Shown: positions 57,011-64,000 of the stretch, piece after piece
Layout of the letters: every line of letters begins with the position of its first letter
Position numbering within the stretch: the first letter of the stretch is position 1
Assembly (NCBI RefSeq): GCF_026210795.1
Contig: NC_089430.1
Span: 1,984,001 to 2,048,000 of the forward strand
Direction of reading: 5' to 3'
Length of the DNA: 64,000 nt
DNA from: Rhizophagus irregularis
Taxonomy: Eukaryota > Glomeromycota > Glomeromycetes > Glomerales > Glomeraceae
Notes under the pieces: model-generated
The model's database searches: none
What the model was told of the DNA's origin: nothing
The model's input: the letters and a program-made list of their open reading frames with translations, nothing else
Position numbers and translations under genes: made by a program

Positions 57011-57420
57011 AAAAAAAAATTTTTAAAAAAAAAAAATTAAATGGCGGGTACCCGATATGTAAAATAGCGTTTACCCGCTATGTGAAGCGGCAGGTACCCG
57101 ATATGTGAAGCGGCGGGTACCCGATTTGTGAAGCGGCGGGTACCTGATATGTGAAGCGGCGGGTATTCAATCCCTTGAAAATTTTAAAATTTGGTCTAAA
57201 ATAAATTAATAAACCGTTATAATATAAAGTGTATACACGTTAAATTATGTAGCGTATACACGCTGTTTTTTATGGCGGGTTACCCCTGAAATTGACAGGT
57301 TAATCCAACAGAATAGGGGTAACCCGCCGTAAAAGATAACGTGTATACGCTGTGTTTTGTAGCGTGTACACGCTATGTTTTGCTACGCACTTTTGACCAC
57401 TACCGCTTGCCATATTAAAT

Positions 57421-58230
57421 TTCCTTTTTTGCGGCTATTTTATTTATTTTTTTTTCTGCATTTTACGGGAAATTTTTTTAAAAAAAACGCTTTCTTTTAA
57501 AAATGGATTTACTACGAAATCCCTGACAATCAGAACCTGCTACAACACGAACCTCGACGCTCACAATCCCGACAAATCATAATCCCGAAACTTCAGAATC
57601 CCGTAACCACATTATTCATGACATTCATTATCCCAAAACTATCCTCCTAACAATTGAAATATGATGACATAGTATAGAAATTCTAAAAAATGATTTATTA
57701 AAATCTTTAATCACTATATTGAAAAAATAAAAAAAATTCTTATATCTTTATGACGCAATAATTTAAATTTTTATTGAATTTAAAAGCAAGATCTTTTTTT
57801 TAAAAAAAAAAAAATTAATCAAAATAAATAAAATTTTACAAAAATTTATGATTTATATTTTTAACAATAAATCATTAATATTTATTAAGTGATTCTTAAT
57901 TTTTTTAGATGTATTATTAAATTCATTAAAATATTATTAATATTTGCACAGTGATTTTGCAAAGTATCATTACAGAATACTATTAATAAAAAAAAAATAA
58001 TAAAAACATTTATTTTTTCAATATTAAAAAAATTATAATTTTGCGATATTTTAAAAATTATTACATATTTATTACAAAATATTACAATAATATTACGTCT
58101 ATAAAAAAAGTCATAAAAAAAAAAATATCGTATCAGGAATCAGGATAGTAAATTTTCAGAATAATGGATAATGAATGTTGGGAATAATGTGGTTACTGAT
58201 TGTCTGGATTTTGAACGGCTCCCCATAAAA
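57421..58230. mobile_element. Decayed inverted-repeat element
   Basis: GTAACCACATTATTC and ACATTCATTATCC at 57606-57636 are matched by inverted copies at 58160-58200, and GACAATCAG lies outside both (about 57526 and 58203). The interior is AT-rich. Edges and duplication not determined. Confidence 0.4.
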
Positions 58231-58519
58231 ATACTGTTTTTACAACAAGAATATGAGTAGAAAACGTTTTCAAATGGTAAGTTATTCAGATAGTTTTTGC
58301 GTAAAACACGAAAAAATTACTTTTTTACTACAAAAAGCAGATTTTTAAATTTATATTTAATAAATAATGTATTTATTTATATTAGCGATTGTAATTACAA
58401 CTCCTTTAAAACTATATTTGTTAGCTTTGGCATTATTTTTGATCTCTACTTATTACTAATTTTCCTTTTCTTCATTTTTTTAGGCGTTATTTCTTTTCTT
58501 TTTTAGATTTTTAGATCTT

Positions 58520-59822
58520 TTCGGCTGAGGGAGACTTCATTGAGGGAAGTAGCAGAATCACGCCTACAACACCACAAAATTCTCTTGGAGCAAATCAAAA
58601 AGTTCTTGACTTGTCTATACCTATTAGAGATTCCTAGCATGACTAGTGCTCCTACCGGGTCGGATTCGGTCAGGTTTGGAGAATATATTCGACTCGACCC
58701 GGCAAAAATAGAAATGATCCGATTTTAACCCGACCCGAGTATATTTAATTCGAATAACCCGGATTAGACCCGAAATTTTCATTGGATAATATACTGTATG
58801 CTTAGTAATATATCAAAAATATTTTTTCAAATATAATTTTTTCAATAACGCAAGGTAATTGATCTACAAGATGATCACACAACTTTTTGTTATTAAAACT
58901 AAAGCTAAGCACGAATTTAAAGATATCTTTAATTTCTGTTTATTTATTGCTTTATATTTGAACTATAAAATCGAAATTATATCACTTGCTTTAACAGAAA
59001 TTTGACTATACTTTATATCTGCCAGGACTTTAAACACATGCATGCTCTAATTGTATCTGCTTTAAGACTACATCTTTTTGCAGCTATCAAATCGGTTCCA
59101 CTGGAAACTACTGGAATGCTGGTTGCTTTATTAATCATCAAAATCATCTTATTAGTTAATGTAATATTAATAATTAAAATAATAATTCATACACATACCC
59201 GAAATTGCAAGGTGTCTCTAGCAATTTTCGCTAAGTGAGGATATACTACCTCATTCATCTAACAAAATTATATAACGTAATCAATATTAACGTGTAATCG
59301 ATATGTGATCAGTGATTTTAATGATCATCCGGGTCTAATTCGGGTCAAAACTCGAGTCAAGGAAATGAATGACCCGACCCGACGGGTCGGGTCATGCGGG
59401 TCACGGGTTATTAAAATTGTTAGTACCGACCCAATTTAAAATTCACTCGGATTGAATTATCCGGGTTAGACCCGAATTTTGCGGAGCACTAAGCATGACA
59501 CTACCATCACCATGAATTATAACATGGGAAATAGCTCACTTCCTTCTAACACTACCGCCAGTACTCCTCATACCTCGATACTGATGTTGGACGATGGTAA
59601 CTCCCAATCCCCTCAACCTTTATTCATCCTGACGACCCAGTTTTCCTTCGACAGCAACTTCCTACTGCTAATGCTAAACAAGATCGTTTCCTTGCTGCCT
59701 CAAGCATATACACCATATGCAATTGTGAAACTCATAAAGAAAATCTAGAACATTGTAATGTACTTAAAATCAAAAATAAAATTACGATTCAATTACTATT
59801 CCATAAATCAAAAGAACGTTAG
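58520..59822 (+). pseudogene. Decayed gene fragment of unknown family, split by a hAT-like MITE
   Basis: Readable protein FIEGSSRITPTTPQNSLGAN and QKVLDLSIPIRDS precedes the MITE. After it come DTTITMNYNMGNSSLPSNTT and PHTSILMLDDG in the same frame once the MITE and one duplication are removed (with one TAG at the junction region). A later shift leads to HPDDPVFLRQQLPTANAKQ and FLAASSIYTICNCETHKENL, ending TAG 59820. Ser/Thr/Pro-rich, no domain recognised. Base composition is less AT-rich than its surroundings, supporting former coding function. Confidence 0.45.
58644..59491. mobile_element. Second copy of the hAT-like MITE, 8-bp duplication AGCATGAC
   Basis: TAGTGCTCC ... GGAGCACTA with AGCATGAC at 58636-58643 and 59492-59499. 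It shares the CTACCGGGTC start and GGGTCGGGTCATGCGGGTC subterminal motif with the 33213 copy; the interiors differ in length (848 versus 775 bp) and content, so only the ends may be shared. Confidence 0.8.
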
Positions 59823-60215
59823 CGACGTTCTTATAGACAAAAGGAATCCTCTTCCTTTTGAAATTACCGTTCTCCATAAAAAAAATGAGGAAAAAGAACG
59901 GTAGAAACATTTTAATGCAATACACACAGAAAGAACCTTCTCCCTTTTGAATTACCATTCTATAGAAGTACTCCCTACAGAAAAAAAGAGGAAAGAGAAC
60001 GTTAGTAAACGTTCTTATACAATGTACACAAAAAAACTTCTACCTTTGAAATTACTATATTATACAAAATCTAGAAGTTCTTCTCTATAAAAAGAGAGAG
60101 AATAAAAAGCATTAGTAACGTTCTTAAACAATATATAAAAAGAAACCCTTTCCTTTTGAAATTACTAGTCTACAGAAATTCAGAAGTCTGTCTTGCAAAA
60201 AAAGAAAGAAAAAGA
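59805..60215. repeat. Tandem repeat, about 110-bp unit, four copies
   Basis: Each copy has AGAACGTTAGTAACGTTCTT (or variant), AAGRANCC, CCTTTTGAAATTAC, CTACAGAA and a purine run. Copies begin at about 59812, 59897, 59995 and 60107. GAACGTTAGTAACGTTC is a palindrome-like core. Non-coding. Confidence 0.6.
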
Positions 60216-60931
60216 ACTTTCTTATCACCTAAAAATAAATAAATAAATATTCAAATATAATTTTAAAAATAAAATAGTTTTTGTGGTCTTGGCAGAACAC
60301 ACAGGATTATAAATTTCTGTTAAATGTATTATATTTTTATTAATAAAGCATATTACGCGTGACAAAAAAAAGTTTTTTTGCCGATAAGTTAGAAATTAAA
60401 AATTATGATTTGGCCAATTAAAATAAATTTACGTTTCAAATCATTTTGATTGGTTCGAGTAATTCTGGCAATCCGCGTTAAATGTGATCGAGCAATCGAT
60501 TAAAGTTACTAGCAAGTTTCAAATTTTAAAACTTTGTTAAATAAAACTAAATATATGTATACGATAATAACATCTTCTGTTATAAATTCTTATTTAGAAA
60601 CTTCATAAATTTATTTCGTTTATCTTTGAATTGCGTAAATATTAAAATCTTAATATATTATTATTATATACTGTATTTGTTTTACCGACGATTTATAAAA
60701 CAAACAATAATAAAACGTCAATACTTATCAAATCTTATTTATAAATCTTACTTTTCTTAAGTAAAAAAAAAGATAAAGTAAACGGGAGAGTAAATAGCTA
60801 TTACTAAAAAAAAAACTACATAATCTTTTTAAATATATCTTAAATAATTATTTTAAAAATTGTAAATACATAAATAATCTTAAAATATTGAAATATATAT
60901 TTTTTTCTTTTTACAATAAAAATTTTGAAAT
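60216..60931. other. Intergenic, no supported gene
   Basis: AT-rich 3' flank of the HMG-like gene. Nothing structured recognised beyond short A- and T-runs. Confidence 0.3.
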
Positions 60932-61369
60932 TTAAAATGATACAAATTTAAAATCTTTAACCTCTTTTTCACATACTTTTTTTGTTACTTCTTCTTGTTT
61001 AACATATGGATACTTACTTTGTTGGATGAATGTCTTATTTTTACGTTTATTAGGTTTTACTTCATAATGTTTAAATGTTATTGAACATTTTTTCTTAACA
61101 GCTTGATTTATTTTTTGTGCATAATCGTTAAAAAATGTACGGAAATCTTCTTTGGCAATATGCCAAGTTTCGCTCGCTATTCCGGATAATTCCCCGGTAC
61201 CAATCCCACGGAGTTCTTTATGTAATATCGAACGATAAACGATGAAACCATTACAATTATTGTAGTCGAATGAATTTACGGGTGGCAATTCATAATGAAA
61301 CAAGTAATATTGTTCAACCGATAAAACACTTCTTCCGTTAATATTATGAATAGAAGGTCGAGACATCAT
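60932..61369 (-). CDS. HMG-box (MATA-type) DNA-binding protein, 145 aa
   Basis: Single exon. Residues about 38-94 match the MATA-HMG box pattern: NCNGFIVYRSILHKELR (helix 1 with the conserved FIVYR), a loop with LSGIASETWHIAKEDFR (helix 2, ETW and EDFR) and FFNDYAQKINQAVKKK (helix 3). Such boxes bend DNA and act in the nucleus as transcription factors; they include fungal mating-type regulators and are strongly multiplied in Glomeromycotina. The C-terminal basic stretch KPNKRKNK (105-112) could be a nuclear signal. The length is short but typical for this family. A TATA-like element lies about 55 bp upstream. No mating-locus partner is seen nearby, so a mating role is not claimed. Confidence 0.75.
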   Translation of the reverse strand: MMSRPSIHNINGRSVLSVEQYYLFHYELPPVNSFDYNNCNGFIVYRSILHKELRGIGTGELSGIASETWHIAKEDFRTFFNDYAQKINQAVKKKCSITFKHYEVKPNKRKNKTFIQQSKYPYVKQEEVTKKVCEKEVKDFKFVSF

Positions 61370-61420
61370 TAAAAACTTTGTACCAAACGTGAGATTTTTT
61401 TTTCGATAGAATACTTCCTC

Positions 61421-61430
61421 CTTTTTATAA
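61421..61430 (-). promoter_or_regulatory. TATA-like box upstream of the HMG-box gene
   Basis: TTATAAAAAG on the minus strand, about 52 bp before the ATG at 61369. Inferred from position only. Confidence 0.35.
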
Positions 61431-61439
61431 TGTTTTGAT

Positions 61440-63017
61440 AATATAACAATTTTATTTCTTACCTTAGTTTATATTACATTTAACAATCAAAAATATTGCT
61501 CTAATGCCTTTTTGAAATATGTGAAAAAGAAAGAAAGTAAATGGCATAAAGACACCTTGAATTATCATCAAAATTGAGTTTATAAAGAGGCGATTAGGCG
61601 TAAATATTATTGAGGAATTGTTAAAAGTATTTATAAGCAACAACCAATTTTGGGACAGAAAAGATTAAAATAAAGAATAACGAGTCCTGTGATTGAAGAT
61701 ACATGCACGCTTTGATCGTTTATGAATACAAATAATCTCTTGATCTCGAAATAATGGTCCGTATGAATGGGGTTATCGAGGATCTACGCGACTTGCCGCA
61801 GCAATATAAAAATTTTGTAATTGGCTTTTTTAAAACCGATTTATTTATACAAATAAATCGTCTATCGGGTATTTATTCTTAGAGATAAGTTTAATTATTT
61901 GATCATAATCACTTTATAAAATTACAAAAACAAAAATAAAAATATGACTAAATTTGATTTCAAATAATCGCCATATTGCTTTTCTTGTGTAACAAACATG
62001 ATCATTGTGCATAATTATGGGACTAATGGGAGCAGTTTGATATTTGAAATTTCCGTTATATCAGATCAAAATGTGGATTAATAGTCTATTCTAGAATTTC
62101 TCGTTTGAATGATATCCATTTTAGTGATAGAATGACGAAATAATTTTTTTGTTTTGTACAACAGAAAATTAGAAATTTCGAAGTTCGAACAATAGTGTTC
62201 TTTACTTTTTTCTTAAAAGCGTAAATTATGGAAATTTTTTTCTTTTTTTTTCGATTATTTAACAAGCCATGATGACATTTAACCCCATTCGAAATGTAAT
62301 TGAAAATAAGAAGAATAATAGTAATTACATCATTATGTTTATTTAAGCAAATCAGATGATAAGCCGATCATAAAGAAATTTAGTTAAACAGTAATTATCT
62401 TTCATGCATATTTTTACGTTTAACTGTTATCGATTTCTAGATATGGGTTTATTCTAAAGCCTTTTTTCTTTTGCCTTTTATATTCGAAAATTACAATCGA
62501 AAAAAAAATAGTTGAATGTCTCCATTTAGATAAAAGCTCCAACTATCAACCGATACCATCATTATAACTATTATGTAACCCAAAAATAGTCAAGACGAAA
62601 TATGGCTTTTTCGGAAATATATAGAAAAGTGTCCGGGTGAGTTACAGGAAGTGTCGAAATTCGATCCCATTTTCCGATATCCACGGATCTACCTGGACAT
62701 TTCTCAATTTTCATAGGAAAAATTATAAGATTATGATCTGTACTACATGATTTAAGAGACGTTAGAGACGTCCAAATTCATACTAATCATGAAGATCTAT
62801 ACTATTTTTTTTTTTGAAATTTCTTTAGTTCTGTTTTATTTTATTCGTTGATTACAAATTACAATTTAAATTGTACCGTATAAGGTTTTTTATTATATTT
62901 TTTTCAGATTACAAAAAGACTTACGTCACTTTATCACTTTATTTAACGATAATTTTTATTTTTTATGTTAGTACATGGTTTGGTTAATATGAAAATTTGA
63001 AATCGAATTTTGAGACA
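61440..63017. other. Intergenic with a small hairpin at about 62628-62712
   Basis: AT-rich. GAAAAGTGTCCGGGTGAG near 62627 is mirrored by GAGAAATGTCCAGGTAGATCC read from 62706, a roughly 85-bp imperfect hairpin, probably a short MITE. No gene recognised. Confidence 0.35.
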
Positions 63018-63125
63018 ATGGTCTGGAAAAATCGAAAAAAAAAATCATATAATTCAATAAAAGAACAAATAGGACTCATCCATGATGGTTTTGGTACAGC
63101 TTTAAAAGAATTTGTTGAATGTTAA
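63018..63125 (+). pseudogene. Short coding fragment, 35 codons
   Basis: MVWKNRKKKSYNSI then KEQIGLIHDGFGTALKEFVE and a Cys before TAA. The second half has normal protein texture in DNA that is otherwise non-coding, and may be the end of a decayed gene. Family not recognised; it could also be chance. Confidence 0.25.
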
Positions 63126-63702
63126 GCGTTATTAAATATTTTATCAATGTCGATGGTTTATACAAAGTATGACTAGCTATATGAGATAGCGGAGAGAGGC
63201 TTTTTTATTAAAAAAATGCTCTTATTTGTTTGTTTACTATGAAGATACAATCCTGATAATTGAAATTTTTTCTATAATCTATACTTTAAGGATACATTTT
63301 AATCAATAAAAAAGATATTATTCATATCACCAAAAAAAGAATAAAACAAGTTTTTCTTAGGTCCAATAGACCGTTATTCAGATAGTTTTTTAAAAAAATA
63401 TGCGTAAATTTCAAATTCTTTTTTAATCACATTTTCAAACTTTGCATATTTAATATTTAAATTATAAGAAAAATAATTTACGATATTTAATGAAAAAAAA
63501 AAGTTATATAAAATAATAAAAATAAAGATAAAATAATATATGAAATTCTGCTATAAAATACAACATGTACAGTATATCAAAAAAGTAGTCTATAAAATTT
63601 GTATTTAAGTTTTAATACGTTTCCCTATTTATTATATAGAAAAAAACAAATAAATATATTAATTATTATTATAGTTAATAATATGTAAAGATTATGATTA
63701 TT

Positions 63703-64000
63703 TTACTTACTATCGTTTTGAGTTTCAATTCCTAATTCTTCAAAATGACGTTTTCTCGAAAAATCTCGAGTAGTAGAATTAGTACTTAGTAAAGATGACC
63801 TAAAATGTTTTAAAAATAATTAAACCTATTTTTGCCTTTTTTGCAAAATTATAAATTATGTGATTACCTTTGCTTGCTTTGCATATCTATATCAAAATCA
63901 TATTCTTTTGTAATATATTCTAAATAATAATGATAATATTAAATTAATAAAATTCATCAATAATTTCTTTAAAACTTAACTAAAATATTTTACATACCTT
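63703..64000 (-). CDS. 3' end of a gene running off the window, kinase-tail-like
   Basis: Minus-strand exons 64000-63998 (partial), 63919-63868 and 63799-63703, with introns of 78 and 68 nt (GTATGT...TTTAG, GTAATC...TTTAG). The phases agree (1 then 2). They encode EYITKEYDFDIDMQSKQR, then SSLLSTNSTTRDFSRKRHFE and ELGIETQNDSK before TAA 63703. The arrangement of short terminal exons with a phase-1 junction before a Glu codon copies the 3' ends of the kinase genes at 20932 and 24913, so this is probably the tail of another such kinase. The catalytic part is outside the window. Confidence 0.5.

Larger units (their letters stand above)
53521..57414. mobile_element. 3.9-kb foldback element, TATGGMAAGC ends, 6-bp duplication TTAAAT
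   Basis: The left end is TATGGAAAGCCGCC, then ATGGTCAAAAGTGCGTAGC and AAAACATAGCGTG. The right-end reverse complement is TATGGCAAGCGGTAG, then TGGTCAAAAGTGCGTAGC and AAAACATAGCGTG. TTAAAT flanks at 53515-53520 and 57415-57420. The arms continue as inverted copies of GCGGGTTACCCCTG-type and GGTACC-rich tandem repeats. No transposase gene. It contains another element of the same design (53810-55487). Confidence 0.75.

Overview
The window looks like nuclear DNA of an arbuscular mycorrhizal fungus (Glomeromycotina, Rhizophagus type). The evidence is a very AT-rich background, short GT-AG introns of about 70-110 nt, several protein kinases of the expanded fungal TKL-like kind, Hsp70-like ATPase fusions, a MATA-type HMG-box protein, a secreted trypsin-like protease and a dense load of transposons, many of them nested. 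The organism call is inference from gene content; no marker gene is present.

Layout. 1-2666 (minus) and 10496-13632 (plus) are two divergent, inverted paralogs of one Hsp70-like plus coiled-coil gene, each damaged differently. Between them lie a small ADP-ribosyltransferase-like gene (5587-6315, one intron), a decayed gene of unknown family (8853-9529) and dispersed repeats. 13.6-19.3 kb is non-genic and holds decayed minus-strand coding fragments and three terminal-inverted-repeat (TIR) elements. 19370-20987 is an intact zinc-ribbon/kinase gene. 23275-25040 is a dead kinase paralog split by a 161-bp MITE.

26.9-32.1 kb is the most unusual part. A kinase gene is preceded by 37 consecutive modules in which a 3' splice site and a GTAAGT-type 5' splice site are separated by exactly three bases, repeated every 77-116 bp over 3.4 kb. 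Read literally this is a tandem array of 37 three-nucleotide microexons, each followed by a normal-sized fungal intron. No triplet is a stop, and the array stays open in the phase set by the exon before it. One additional 1-nt module (30688) would bring it into frame with the kinase exon.

35099-35977 (minus) is a secreted serine protease. 40.2-53.2 kb is one non-LTR retrotransposon (LINE, minus strand) with a 22-bp target-site duplication and a poly(A) tail. A 4.4-kb DDE-type DNA transposon sits in its 3' UTR, and a 488-bp MITE with a 9-bp duplication sits in its RNase H domain. 53.5-57.4 kb is a fold-back element with 6-bp duplications that contains a second element of the same type. Two copies of one hAT-like MITE, each with a perfect 8-bp duplication, lie at 33.2 and 58.6 kb. 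The right end has a MATA-HMG-like gene (60932-61369, minus) and the last exons of a probable kinase gene running off the window.

The genes do not form a pathway. The signalling genes (kinases, HMG factor) and stress or chaperone-like genes are typical of lineage-specific expanded families embedded in a repeat-rich compartment. Splice junctions were called by eye from GT/AG signals, frame and paralog alignment and have no transcript support.
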